Shown: positions 34,886 through 45,600, counted from the stretch's first letter. The stretch is DNA of 64,000 nt from an uncultured Ignavibacteriota bacterium (GCA_903861125.1 CAIOTF010000041.1:1-64000); one strand, 5' to 3'. Numbers and translations: made by a program. The notes: a model not told the origin generated them from the letters alone.

Positions 34886-36301
34886 TTATTCTTCCGTTTC
34901 CCGCGCAACATCAGGCAGACGTCCCAGCATGGCATCGAGATCGGTAGCGGCGACGAGATAGTCAAAGATGGCCTGCATGCGGTTCACTTTTGCCTGCGAC
35001 AGTGCAAGCTGAGCATCGTTCACTTCCAGCTGCGTTGCAGCGCTGGAAAGGAAGCGGGCGGTGACGATCTTGTAGCCCCGTTCGGCTGTTTCAACGGTCT
35101 TCTGTTGTCCGTCTATCCGTTTGCGGGTTTGGCGAAGATTGCCGATCACCGAACGGATTCCCATCTGCAGATTCTTTTCAAGGCTCCCTTTTTGTTCCAC
35201 TGTCTTTTGCTCTTCAAGCTGGGCCTGCTCTATGCGGGAGTTGGTCTGCAGACCCTGGAACAGGTTCAGTGAAAATGTAAGGCCGACCTGTGCTGTTTTG
35301 TAAAAATCGTTTCCGGAAAATCTATAATTGTCCTTGATTGCTGTGTACGAATATGATCCGTATGCAATGACGGAAGGGAGAAAATTAGCTCGTTCCGCAT
35401 TCACGGAAGCTCCGTTCAATTCAATTTGATGTTGTATCACATTCAGGTTCAGGTTCGTTTTCAACACGGCCTGATCTGCATTCTGCAGGATCTGTTCATC
35501 CACATCTTGAAAAACGAGGCTTTCCGACGGGATAACCTTTACCGAATCGCCGATGCCAATGGTGTTGCGGAGATTATCAACGGCAAGGTTGAAATTTGTC
35601 TCGCTCTGAATGACGGCTGGCCGCAGATTGTCCATTCCCACCGTTGCACGCAGTTCGTCGTATTCGGAGACGATACCCTGAGATCTCAGCAATTGAACAT
35701 TTTTGAAATTCTCTTCAGCGTTTTTCAGATTTGACTGCATCATCGTCAGTGCTTCATGCGCAAGCAAAGCTGCATAATATGCTTTCCGCACTTTGGCGAC
35801 TGTTTCAACCTTCTTCAGCATGAAGATGTCGCGTGCCAGTTTGGAGTAGATATTTGCCGCGCCGACGCCGATAAAGACCGATCCGTTGAAGAGGATTTGA
35901 CGGACATTCACGGCGGCGTTTGCTGAGTTGGTCGGCGACATTGAGAAGGGAAGTTCGATCAGCTGGCCTGTTGGTTTCGGAAGATGCGCTGTTGAATCCA
36001 TCAGTTTCACCAGCGGATAGTAGATTGCATCCGGAAAGAAACTCTTCGGTTTTTCCACAATGTGGTTGAAATTGCCGCTGAGATCGACCGTTGGCATCGT
36101 AAATCCCCATGCTTCCATCACTCGCGCATCGGAGCGTTTCACTTCCAGCCGAGCCGACTGGAGTTCGGGATTATTTTGTACAGCCATGCGGACGGCTGTA
36201 TCAATTGTAAGCGAAAGCGGCGTTGTGTCGGCACTCTGCGACCGTGCCGAATAAAAAACGGCGGCGGTCAGCACAACAGCAGCAATGATATTATTTTTCA
36301 T
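34886..36301 (-). CDS. TolC-family outer-membrane efflux protein
   Basis: A 471-residue outer-membrane channel with a signal peptide (VLTAAVFYSARSQS) and two repeats of the OEP fold (LTIDTAVRMAVQNNPELQSARLEVKRSDARVMEAWG near the start; YKIVTARFLSSAATQLEVNDAQLALSQ in the second). Coiled-coil hairpins extend into the periplasm to meet the adaptor. It is 13 bp downstream of the TetR gene and co-transcribed with the pump. Confidence 0.94.
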   Translation of the reverse strand: MKNNIIAAVVLTAAVFYSARSQSADTTPLSLTIDTAVRMAVQNNPELQSARLEVKRSDARVMEAWGFTMPTVDLSGNFNHIVEKPKSFFPDAIYYPLVKLMDSTAHLPKPTGQLIELPFSMSPTNSANAAVNVRQILFNGSVFIGVGAANIYSKLARDIFMLKKVETVAKVRKAYYAALLAHEALTMMQSNLKNAEENFKNVQLLRSQGIVSEYDELRATVGMDNLRPAVIQSETNFNLAVDNLRNTIGIGDSVKVIPSESLVFQDVDEQILQNADQAVLKTNLNLNVIQHQIELNGASVNAERANFLPSVIAYGSYSYTAIKDNYRFSGNDFYKTAQVGLTFSLNLFQGLQTNSRIEQAQLEEQKTVEQKGSLEKNLQMGIRSVIGNLRQTRKRIDGQQKTVETAERGYKIVTARFLSSAATQLEVNDAQLALSQAKVNRMQAIFDYLVAATDLDAMLGRLPDVARETEE

Positions 36302-36314
36302 CTGTTCCTCGTTG

Positions 36315-36986
36315 TTAGTTCAGTGAAGCGTAAAGTTCTTTTTTCCCCGGCTCAGTCATAATTGATTCAAGAAAGAGGGTATTGGATACCCGCAATGTAT
36401 CGTTCAGGTTGATGTTCATTTTTTGTATGAACATATCGTGCTGGGTATCAATTCTCATCAGCAATGTTGTAGCGTTCGACCACATGATCAGTGATATCTC
36501 GATCGGATTCAGATCCGTGCGAAACTGTTTCTCTATCATTCCCTGTTTAATAATCTCTACAACCATGTTCCAGAGCGATTGGTTGAGATCGTCGCACGAC
36601 TGCATCATTTCTTCCGACACCTGTTTATGGAATTGCGGAGTGTTGAAGAAGTGCAGCATGCGGAAATAATTTCTATGCTGTTCGAAAAAGGCCGTATATG
36701 ATTTCGTGAGTTCCACCATTGTCTTTACCACAGAGAACTTCTGTGCTATGACCTCCTCGAACATGCTGTGCATGATCATCAGTCCGCGCATCATAACGGC
36801 AAGATAGAGATCCTCTTTGCTGTGATAATAGAGATAGAGTGTTCCTTTGGCGAGCTCGGCAGTTTCGGCGATCTCATCCATCGTTGAAAGGAGAAGTCCT
36901 TTTTCGAAAAAGACTTTCTGAGCCGCGTCTATGATCGACTCTTTGCGGCTTTCTTTCTCACGTTCTTTTCTTTCAGTGATACCCAT
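36315..36986 (-). CDS. TetR-family regulator of the RND operon
   Basis: A 223-residue repressor with an N-terminal helix-turn-helix (IIDAAQKVFFEKG, TMDEIAETAELAKGTLYLYYHSKEDLY) and an all-helical ligand-binding C-terminus with no obvious family name. It is the first gene of the efflux operon, so it very likely represses its own transcription; a palindrome about 115 bp upstream is a candidate operator. Inducer unknown. Confidence 0.94.
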   Translation of the reverse strand: MGITERKEREKESRKESIIDAAQKVFFEKGLLLSTMDEIAETAELAKGTLYLYYHSKEDLYLAVMMRGLMIMHSMFEEVIAQKFSVVKTMVELTKSYTAFFEQHRNYFRMLHFFNTPQFHKQVSEEMMQSCDDLNQSLWNMVVEIIKQGMIEKQFRTDLNPIEISLIMWSNATTLLMRIDTQHDMFIQKMNINLNDTLRVSNTLFLESIMTEPGKKELYASLN

Positions 36987-37100
36987 TAAAGTTTCTTTAT
37001 CGTGCTAAAGCAAAGAGACAGAAAAAAATCTTTGGTTATTCCGGCCGTTTCTCTCAGGTCAATTTTTTTTGGGACTGTAATTGGGTTATGCTCTCAAGAA

Positions 37101-37117
37101 AATGACTGCCGGTCATT
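37101..37117. promoter_or_regulatory. Palindromic operator candidate for the TetR regulator
   Basis: AATGAC-TGCCG-GTCATT is a perfect 6-bp inverted repeat with a 5-bp spacer, centred in the 265-bp gap upstream of the TetR gene. Size and symmetry fit TetR-family operators. A second, smaller palindrome GCAAG-T-CTTGC lies at 37126-37136. Confidence 0.55.
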
Positions 37118-37190
37118 AATTACACGCAAGTCTTGCAAATAAATCCTAAAAAAGCAAGCAAATATTCATTGATTTTATTGCGTATTTCAG

Positions 37191-37215
37191 ACAAAATTCT
37201 CTTGCGAGATTTTGT
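37191..37215 (-). terminator. Hairpin downstream of the flippase-like gene
   Basis: ACAAAAT(T)CTC and GAGATTTTGT form a 10-bp stem with one bulged base around TTGC, 37 bp beyond the stop of the minus-strand gene at 37252. Read on the minus strand it is followed by a weak T-containing tail. Confidence 0.45.
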
Positions 37216-37251
37216 AGGACTTTTAGAAGCGGAATTGATCAGGGGGAGGAA

Positions 37252-38262
37252 TTATTCTTCCGTTTTTGCTTTCATCACGTCTGAAAAGTGAATGTTCTCT
37301 TTAATCAAATATGCGGTTCCGATCAGCAGCGTGCAGAGGTAGCCGATGGCATGAGTATAGACTACATACGCAACGGCCGATGCTTCTGTAACTTGATACA
37401 CACGCATAAGAGTAAAAGTGATGAACGAATGGTAGCTTCCAATTCCGTTCGGTGTCGGCATAGCCGATGCCAGGCCGGATGCCAATTGGAGTGTTGCAGC
37501 AGAAATCAGCGTTAGATTTTCCATGCCGAACATTCGCATCGGAAGGAATAACAACACGATATAGCTAAACCAGATTGAACACGTCAGCAGCATAATGATG
37601 CCGTAATTTTTTCGTGTTCCGCCGGCTTGAAAACCCTTCAGGAATGAATCCATAAGGCTGTCAATTTTTTTTCTGGAAGAAGCAGGGAAGAGCACAGCAA
37701 TTTTTTTTATCGATGAAAATATGATGTGCGATTTAAGGAACAGCAGTACAAAGAATACCAGCATGAGAAGACCTATCGCTCCGAGTAACAATGCTCCGCC
37801 GGGGAACAACGGAAACCAGATCACAATCGACTTGGCATTGATGATGACTACGATGCAAAGAACAGCGGCAAAACTGCTGATGTCGAGTAACCGTTCTAAA
37901 ATAACGGTGCTCAACACCGAACTTGGGGCAATATGTTCTCTCTTTCCCAGAACGTACGATCGTGCTATCTCGCCGGCCCGGGGAATGATCCCATTGATCA
38001 TGAGGCCGATCATCAGCGATGAGAATGCTCCATGAAGCGGGATATTCTCCTTTACCGGAGAAAGCAGATAGCGCCAGCGGACGGCGCGCAGAATATGGCT
38101 GAATAATTGAAGAGTGAATAATCCGAAGAACCAGAGAAGCGGCAGACGGAACAAGGCATGCAGTAGTTCATCGGGGTCTGCATCGTGAAATGCGATCCAC
38201 AAAAAGAACATGGTTAACGCCATGCTCAATAGGATGCGAAGATAAAAAAAGGCTCTTTTCAT
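37252..38262 (-). CDS. UPF0104/LPG-synthase-type transmembrane protein
   Basis: A 336-residue integral membrane protein with about eight helices and hallmarks of the lysylphosphatidylglycerol synthase TM family (AglD/UPF0104): HILRAVRWRYLL, GLMINGIIPRAGEIARSYVLGK, SSVLSTVILERLLDI, and SAMPTPNGIGSYHSF. The catalytic aminoacyl-transfer domain of MprF is absent, as in most family members, which act as lipid flippases or glycosyl-related membrane proteins. The track starts at a TTG (38286) inside the upstream gene; ATG 38262 lies 11 bp after that gene's stop. Its partner upstream is an LTA-synthase-like enzyme, which points to an envelope-lipid task. Confidence 0.88.
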   Translation of the reverse strand: MKRAFFYLRILLSMALTMFFLWIAFHDADPDELLHALFRLPLLWFFGLFTLQLFSHILRAVRWRYLLSPVKENIPLHGAFSSLMIGLMINGIIPRAGEIARSYVLGKREHIAPSSVLSTVILERLLDISSFAAVLCIVVIINAKSIVIWFPLFPGGALLLGAIGLLMLVFFVLLFLKSHIIFSSIKKIAVLFPASSRKKIDSLMDSFLKGFQAGGTRKNYGIIMLLTCSIWFSYIVLLFLPMRMFGMENLTLISAATLQLASGLASAMPTPNGIGSYHSFITFTLMRVYQVTEASAVAYVVYTHAIGYLCTLLIGTAYLIKENIHFSDVMKAKTEE

Positions 38263-38272
38263 GCCGGCGGAA

Positions 38273-40771
38273 TTATTTTGCCGCAATTCTATTGTTCAGT
38301 GCTGTATAGTCCGGATTATTTGGATTGATCCGGTATAATTTTTTCAGCAGTCCCGCCGCATCTTGTTTTCGGTTCAACGCGAGCATTGCTTTAATCGCGC
38401 GGATAATGAGGTCTTCGTTAACGGGATACAATGAAAGTCCTTTTTGTGCTATGCGCAGCGACACCGCAGCGCTGTCATTCCACAATTGCACATCTGCCAA
38501 GGCGGTATACGCGTCCACATATGTTTCGTCGCGTTGAAGCACATTGTTGAACAAGTGCTTTGCCGTTTCATACTCCTTGTTCCACGCATAGGTCCGTCCG
38601 AGCAATGTGCGGACATCGTGAAAGTTCGGCGCGGCGGCCAGTATGCGGCGGCAGATAAGGCGCGCTTCATCAGTTTTTCCTGCAAACGCTTTCTCGCGTG
38701 CCAGGAAGAACAATTTATCCATATCCAGATTCAATGCATCTATCTTTTTGAAAGCGGCCATATCTTCCGGAGTGATATCGTCATCGGCCGTCTCTTGCGT
38801 TAGAGGATAAAGTTTGTTCTTATCAACGACATATTTGTTGATCTGTTTGAAGCGTTCAAGTTTTGCCTGAACATCATGAAAAATTTTGTCGTTTTGAATT
38901 TCCTCGATATCCATTCCCGGTTTCAGCTCGAACAACTGTTCGCCGGAGATAAAATAATTTCCGTCCAGGTAATCCGCTATCTCTTCTTTTACCCTCATAA
39001 ACGGGATTGAATGGATGTTCCGAAATGCCGTTGACGTGTCAATCCCGTCTCCAAGCCAATGGGCCTGGCGGGGAAGCGGTAGGTTATACCGTGTTTTCAA
39101 AAAAGCGAGAATGCTTGGTGTAACGTCCAGGTGTGATGAAACCGAGGAGAATGTGACCGGTTGTTTTATCAGTGGTGAAAAGACTATAAAAGGGACATGA
39201 AACCGGTCCATTTTTGTTGCCGGCGGTATCGGAATGATCCTATGATCACCGGTCACAATAAAGATCGTATTCTTATAATCGGGTCTTTTTGAATATTCTG
39301 TGAACAAATACCGGAGTGCATCATTAAGATAGATCAGGCTGGATAATTGATCCCGATACGTTTCATACTCGACCGCTTGGTCTTTCGTAAGCGACAATCC
39401 CGCAACGGTCTCTTGAAATCGTTTCAAATAGTAGGCACGGTTCGGCGGTATGAACGGTTCGTGTGTGCTCATGGTTAGATACACATCAAGCCGTGGTCCC
39501 GGTTTCTGTTCGGCCAGTATCTCGATCGCTTTCCGGAAAACATCGCCGTCAGGATATCCCCAGGTGAATCCGCTCTGATCGCCGGGCGCTTTTTTGTAAT
39601 CGGCACCGAATTTAGATTCATCAAGAATTACGTTGACCTGTTCCCGCTCAAGAAAGACATCTTTCTTGTCAAAGTTTTTGTTCCCGCCGTACATGAAATT
39701 GATACGGTAATTATTCTGCTTCAGTAATCTGATCAGCGAAAGATGCCGGGGCATTTTATATTCGAGCTCGTTAAATCCCTTCTCGCCGAAGGGAAGCGAT
39801 CCCAGCAGCGAGGGCAATACGCCGAATGTTCTGCCGGAATTACTCAGAAAATTTTCCCAATACAGGCTTCGTGTTGTCAACGAATCAACGAACGGAACAA
39901 ATCCTCCGTACTGTGCATGTGCTCCAACAAAATCTTTTCCGAGTCCTTCTACTATGACGACTACAATGTTGGGTAAGACCGATGAAGAATCCATATGCGG
40001 ACCGAGAACATCGTGATACGGAAAATCTTTTACAAGCGGATATTCTTCCCGAATATCGGCGGTGGTTACAGACGGTTTGGTGAAATGGTGCACAGCGTTG
40101 GCAAAAAAGAAATGTGATTTGTTTACCGAAAGATAGTATTTCAATTCCGAAGAAAAATCCTTCGGGGATGAGATCAGGTACGGTGAGAAGACAAGCGCCA
40201 GCAAAGATATTCCGGTAAAAGCAGCAGATATTGTTCTGCCGATCCTGAAACGTTTGTAATAAAAAACATGCAGGGCGATAACAATAGCAAGAATAATGTA
40301 CGGCAGAAACGTTTTAATGCCGATGCTTGACGAAGTTTTTACGGTGAACCGTATATCGTCCATTGAATATCCGAAGATATCGGCTCCGAGCGGCACAAGT
40401 GTCACAGAAAAATATTGGACCAGCCCGAAGTGGATAATTCCGGTGATGACGAGAAAGGAATAATATATCCGCCGCGAGGCATTCGGGAAAAAGAGTGCAA
40501 AAGGAATCACTATAAGTGCGAAGAATCCGGAAAAAACAAGAAAGAACAAAATATCCGCAGCGCCGATCGGGATGAAAATATTAGCAAAAGAAATCGGCAA
40601 GGCATGTTTTGCCGATATCATTATCATTTCATAGATCCGGAGAATAATAACGAGGCAGAAGAACGCGATACTGAGAATAGTAAATTGTTGTGCTGCAAAG
40701 GTGAGACGTTCCCTCAACGGTTCGGAAGAAGCGGAAATATTTTTCATATTGTAAGTAAAAATATTTGTCAT
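38273..40771 (-). CDS. LTA-synthase-like sulfatase-fold transferase with C-terminal TPRs
   Basis: An 832-residue protein: five N-terminal membrane helices (about 20-220), an extracytoplasmic sulfatase/phosphoglycerol-transferase domain (about 265-560) with VVVIVEGLGKDF, the nucleophile-type Thr in NSGRTFGVLPSLL, and metal-binding IFIVTGDHR, then a C-terminal helical region of TPR repeats (LLGRTYAWNKEYETAKHLF, DAYTALADVQLWND). Relatives move phosphoglycerol or phosphoethanolamine from lipids to glycans. The TPR tail resembles that of YaiO-like proteins and is unusual for this fold. The track starts at 40837; ATG 40771 or 40747 gives a more normal N-terminus. Confidence 0.85.
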   Translation of the reverse strand: MTNIFTYNMKNISASSEPLRERLTFAAQQFTILSIAFFCLVIILRIYEMIMISAKHALPISFANIFIPIGAADILFFLVFSGFFALIVIPFALFFPNASRRIYYSFLVITGIIHFGLVQYFSVTLVPLGADIFGYSMDDIRFTVKTSSSIGIKTFLPYIILAIVIALHVFYYKRFRIGRTISAAFTGISLLALVFSPYLISSPKDFSSELKYYLSVNKSHFFFANAVHHFTKPSVTTADIREEYPLVKDFPYHDVLGPHMDSSSVLPNIVVVIVEGLGKDFVGAHAQYGGFVPFVDSLTTRSLYWENFLSNSGRTFGVLPSLLGSLPFGEKGFNELEYKMPRHLSLIRLLKQNNYRINFMYGGNKNFDKKDVFLEREQVNVILDESKFGADYKKAPGDQSGFTWGYPDGDVFRKAIEILAEQKPGPRLDVYLTMSTHEPFIPPNRAYYLKRFQETVAGLSLTKDQAVEYETYRDQLSSLIYLNDALRYLFTEYSKRPDYKNTIFIVTGDHRIIPIPPATKMDRFHVPFIVFSPLIKQPVTFSSVSSHLDVTPSILAFLKTRYNLPLPRQAHWLGDGIDTSTAFRNIHSIPFMRVKEEIADYLDGNYFISGEQLFELKPGMDIEEIQNDKIFHDVQAKLERFKQINKYVVDKNKLYPLTQETADDDITPEDMAAFKKIDALNLDMDKLFFLAREKAFAGKTDEARLICRRILAAAPNFHDVRTLLGRTYAWNKEYETAKHLFNNVLQRDETYVDAYTALADVQLWNDSAAVSLRIAQKGLSLYPVNEDLIIRAIKAMLALNRKQDAAGLLKKLYRINPNNPDYTALNNRIAAK

Positions 40772-40940
40772 GGACAATCTGTGAAAATTGTTCCTATGTG
40801 AATTGGCGCAAAAACACGATTTTGCTTCCGTCAACAATACTGAACAGAGATATTGAATGGAAACATCATTATTTCAATTTAAATATCGACAATAAAAATG
40901 ATAATAAATACCGGCGGGCAAAAAAATGGTACCGGAGGTT

Positions 40941-42335
40941 TTACAATTTTCTTTTTGCAGTATTTATGAAATAAAAGAACAAGCCGGGAATCATAAATCC
41001 CAGACATCCAAGCACGAGTTTGAACTCATACATCAGAATATTGTCGATCGTTTTGCTGGGAATAAAAGAAACGCAAATTCCGGAAAACGTTATCACACCC
41101 CCCGCAATACCGGCGAACCGCACCAGTAACCCATTCTTAAAATACGCTGATTGCGAAGGATAGGCAGTACGGATTTTCAACAAACCAAAGAACATATACA
41201 GATACGGGATCAACTGAAGCACTACAGTCGTCTGCAGCAAAATTAAATACATATCATGAACGCTTGATCCGATCGCGCTGAAGAAGATGATGACGCTGGA
41301 TGCGATACCCTGCACATACAATGCAATATGCGGAGTCCGGTATTTTGGATGGATCTTGCCGAGAAATGCCGGCAGATATTTGTCGATCCCGATCACAAAC
41401 GGTATGCGAGCCGAACCGGATAACCAAGCCGATGTGTTGCCCCCTGCATTGAAAATCATTAAGACGGCCACCGGGATAACGATCCATGCCATACCGATCT
41501 CTCCGGCAGCTTTTTCTATACCCTGCAGTATTCCGTCTATGATGCCGATTTCCTGCGAAGGGATGGCCACGAGCAACGATGTTGTTACAACAAGGAACAT
41601 AGTGACGGTGCTGATGCCGGCAAAGAGCACAGCGCGGGGAATGTTCCTCTCCGGGTCTTTGATCTCATCACCGATGATCGACCCAAGTTCAAGTCCGACG
41701 TAGTTCAAGCAGACCACGCTGAGTAAAGAAATAAATTGCCAATCGGCCGCTGCCGGCAGCAAAGCACTCCATTCAAAATGGTTCGATGAACCACGTTGAA
41801 AAAAGACAAGAATGCCTACGGTTAGAATAACAGTTGCAGTTATAAATGTACCGGCTGCGCCGATGTTCTGGACCCATTTTCCGACTGTAAATCCCTTCAC
41901 ATTCAGCCATGTGATGCACCAGAGAATGACCAGCGAAAGCATAGCCATGGATAATGGATCGTCCGCAAGATGTCTGGTGTATTCACCGCCAATGAACGCA
42001 GTAAATCCTATAATATAGATTAGCAGTGTCGGGATATAAAAAATGTTATTTACCCAATACGACCAGCCGGAAATAAAACCGTGAAAATTTCCGAACGATG
42101 CTTTTGTCCAATTATAAATTCCCCCTTCTTCGGGTGACCGATGCGAAAATTCCAGTACGGCGATCGCCTGAGGAATGAAAAAAAAGAAAAATCCGGTACA
42201 CCATAGTAATAATGCAGGAACCCCTGCTCCGGCGATCACCGGAACACTGTTCAGATTTACTAATGCGGCAATGAGAAAAAAAGAGAGGTCCCGTAATCCT
42301 AAGACTCTGACAAGCTGCGGCGGATGTTGTTCCAT
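40941..42335 (-). CDS. APC-superfamily amino acid permease
   Basis: A 464-residue transporter with about 12 membrane helices and APC landmarks: LRDLSFFLIAALVNLNSVPVI, an early FFFIPQAIAVLEFS followed by RSPEEGGIYNWTKASFG, and GSIIGDEIKDPERNIPRA. It is most like the glutamate:GABA antiporter / AGT-type branch, but the substrate cannot be assigned. ATG 42335 begins MEQHPPQLVRVLG; the 24 extra track residues lie in the divergent promoter region. Confidence 0.88.
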   Translation of the reverse strand: MEQHPPQLVRVLGLRDLSFFLIAALVNLNSVPVIAGAGVPALLLWCTGFFFFFIPQAIAVLEFSHRSPEEGGIYNWTKASFGNFHGFISGWSYWVNNIFYIPTLLIYIIGFTAFIGGEYTRHLADDPLSMAMLSLVILWCITWLNVKGFTVGKWVQNIGAAGTFITATVILTVGILVFFQRGSSNHFEWSALLPAAADWQFISLLSVVCLNYVGLELGSIIGDEIKDPERNIPRAVLFAGISTVTMFLVVTTSLLVAIPSQEIGIIDGILQGIEKAAGEIGMAWIVIPVAVLMIFNAGGNTSAWLSGSARIPFVIGIDKYLPAFLGKIHPKYRTPHIALYVQGIASSVIIFFSAIGSSVHDMYLILLQTTVVLQLIPYLYMFFGLLKIRTAYPSQSAYFKNGLLVRFAGIAGGVITFSGICVSFIPSKTIDNILMYEFKLVLGCLGFMIPGLFFYFINTAKRKL

Positions 42336-42459
42336 TCGATAGTTTAAACTCCTAGTGATATGCAAGGAATGGTTAAGAATTATGTCGGATCGTTCCAAAC
42401 CGGACACGGTGCAAAACCTTAAGAACCTACAATCTTAATCATCGAAAATCAAGAAAGAG

Positions 42460-42630
42460 ATGAAGAAAAATATGCAAGTGATCTCAACTCTTCTTAATTT
42501 ACAGTTGAAGCCGCTGAACGACTATACACCGGCCAAATGGAACAGTACAATTATCCGTCAACCGGGCGGCGGAGCTATTTCCATTATCGAATTCTCTGAA
42601 CACATTATGCGGACAATTGTTGCAGCATGA
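42460..42630 (+). CDS. 56-residue ORF overlapping the multi-PAS kinase start
   Basis: Below the track's size cut-off. It begins MKKNMQVISTLLNLQLKPL after AAGAAAGAG and its TGA overlaps the kinase ATG (ATGA). The rest includes AKWNSTIIRQPGGGAISII. No domain is recognised; LLNLQLKPL is faintly like the lead-in segment of some GAF-containing kinases, so it could be a short leader, a decayed module, or a regulatory partner. The stop/start overlap argues that it is translated. Confidence 0.45.
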   Translation: MKKNMQVISTLLNLQLKPLNDYTPAKWNSTIIRQPGGGAISIIEFSEHIMRTIVAA

Positions 42631-45600
42631 AAAAGAAAAAAATACTGATTGTTGAAGGTGAAAAGACCGTTGCGCTCCAACTGCGTGCAATACTGAACGC
42701 ACTGGGATATTCCGTGTGCTGTGAAGTTTCATCGGGTAAACAGGCCATTGCGTCGATCCGGAAAAATATTCCGGACTGTATTCTGATGGACGTTTCTCTG
42801 AAAGGAGAGATGTCGGGAATCGAAGCGGCGACAGAAATTATGGATCGGTTCGATATACCGGTCATTTTTCTTGCGGCACCTTCCGATTCTAAATTACTTG
42901 AACAGGCGAAATACGCCGGCACGTACGGATATATCCTGAAACCCTTCGATGAGAGTGACATCCGCATAGGCATTGCAATGGTGTTGCAGAAGCATTCTAC
43001 CGGATCTCAGTTAAGAACAGAACGGCAATGGTTTGAAATAGCACTGCAAAGTGCCGGCGATGCGATGATTGCAACCGATAAAAAAGGATTAGTCACATTG
43101 ATGAATTCCGTTGCCGAAAAACTGACCGGCTGGAAGCAGAAACAAGCACTCGGCAAAAAACTTGGCGACATATTCAATGTTGAAGATATTCAAACGGGTA
43201 AACGGCGTGCAGATATTACGGCAAAAGTACTGCGACAGCGCACAACAGTCAGTCTGACACACCGCACAATCCTCATCGCAAAAGACGGAACAAGAAGGTG
43301 TATCGATGATTCCGCGGCACCTGTCATTAATGGCGCAGAAGAAATAACGGGGATCGTCATCACATTTCGCGATGGTACCGAAAAAAGAAAATTACAGGAT
43401 GAACTGGTCGAAAAAAACTCCGGCGCAGAAGAAAAGCTTAATCACCTTAACAAGCGTCTCAACCTTATTACCCGCGTAACGAGCGAAGTGATTGGCACAC
43501 TTCCTATTCAGACGCAGGCGAGGGAAATGATCGAACAGGTGAAACAGGCGTTCGGTGTTGATACGGTGATCATACGGGTGACGGAAGATGATACGTTACA
43601 TTTGCTTGCCAGCACCGGTGTTGACGAGCAACTGTTGGAAAAAACGATTCCAAGCAATTATGGAATTTCGAAACAGATGAAAGCAAGCCGCCGCGCGCTG
43701 ACGATAAAAAATATCCGGGAAAATATTTCAGATTTTTTTCTCTCGGAGCCGCCGGTAACCGATCCCGCAAAATTCGATTTTATTTCGTATGCAGGAGCAC
43801 CGCTGCTGATCGGCCATACGTTTATAGGACTCATCGGACTGTATTCCAGAAAGCTGGTGCGTGAATTTTCGGCAACAGATCTGGAACAGCTGCAGATTGT
43901 TGCGAACCACATCTCCGTGGCAATCGCCAATGCACGGATGTTCAAAGAGATTCGCGAACAGAATATTGAAATGGTGAAGCATATCGAGGAGCAGACACGC
44001 GCCGAGAAACTGCTCCGCGACAGCGAGGAACGATACCGGGGGCTGGTGGAGCATTCCCCAACGGCGATCTTTGTTCATGTGAACGGCGAGATACAATTTG
44101 TGAATCAAGCCGCCGTCATGCTGTTCGGTGCATCGGCCGCTGCCGGACTCATCGGCAGGAAAGTGGCCGATCTCATCCATCCTGACTATCGTGCGGATGC
44201 GGAACAGCAGATGATGAAAGTGTATGAAAACTATATCCTTCCGGCTGCGGAACAGAAATATCTGCGCCTGGACGGCGCAGCGATTGATGTCGAGATATCA
44301 TCCATTCCGTTTACGTTCGAGGGGAGACCGGCTGCACAGGTGATTGCACGCAATATCACCGATAGAAAACAGCACGAAGTGGCACTGCTCGAATCGGAAC
44401 TTCGTTTCCGCTCCCTCTTTGAAAACGCAAAAGACGCGGTATTTCTTGCCGATACAAAAACCGGGATCATCATTGATATGAACGTTGAAGCGGAAAAACT
44501 TCTGAAACGTTCGCGCAGGGAGATCATCGGACAACACCGGTCGTTCATACATCCGCCAGACCGGTCCGCAGAAGCCGATACGCTGTTCCGGGAACAGATC
44601 CTCACGCTCGGCGAACACCCGGTGGAATTCGAAGTGATTGATGCAGCCGGAAAAAGGATCCCCGTTGAGATCAAAGCAAGTATGATCCGGCTTGACGATA
44701 ACAGAATCATTTCTCAGGGTATTTTCCGCGATATTTCAGAAAGAAAAATAGCAGAAGAATCGCTTCGTGAAAGTGAACACCGTTTCCGCACGCTAGCCGA
44801 AAATCTTCCCGGTGTCGTTTATCTCTGCAAGAATGATGAACGTTTTACAATGCTCTATCTGAATGACCAGGTGAAACAACTAACGGGATATTCCAAAGAT
44901 GAATTTCTTGAAGACCGGATTTCGTTTGTGGACCTCTATCATCCGGATGATGTTGCCGACATCATCGCAAAAGTGGATGCAGCGCTGTCAAAACATAATC
45001 CGTTCCATATTGTGTACCGCATCAAACATCTGAATGGTTCATGGCGGTGGATCGAAGAACAAGGGATCGGTGTCTACCGCGGTGGCACATTGCTCCGGCT
45101 GGAAGGATTCCTGAGCGATATTACGGATCGGAAAATTGCCGAATCCGCTTTGCAGGAAAGCGAAGAAAAATACCGTCGGCTGTTTGAAGATTCCAAAGAC
45201 GGCATTTATATTACCACTATCGAGGGGATGCTGCTTGACGTGAATTCATCAATGATGGAGATTCTCGGCTTTCAGGAGAAGGAAGAACTCAAAAAATATA
45301 ATGTCAAAGATCTCTATTTTTATCCGGCGGACAGGGAGAGACTGCTCAAGGAATTTGAACTGCAAGATTACGTTAAAGATTTTGAAGTAACGCTGAAAAA
45401 GAAAGATTCCGGCAAGGCGCATGTTCTGCTTACAACTGTTGTAATTCGTAATGACCAGGGAAAGCCGATTCTCCTCAACGGTTCCATGCGGGACATCACG
45501 GAAAAAAAACAGCTGGAACAGCAACTGATACAGGCGCAGAAAATGGAAAGCATCGGCACGCTTGCCGGCGGCATAGCGCATGATTTCAATAATCTTCTTG

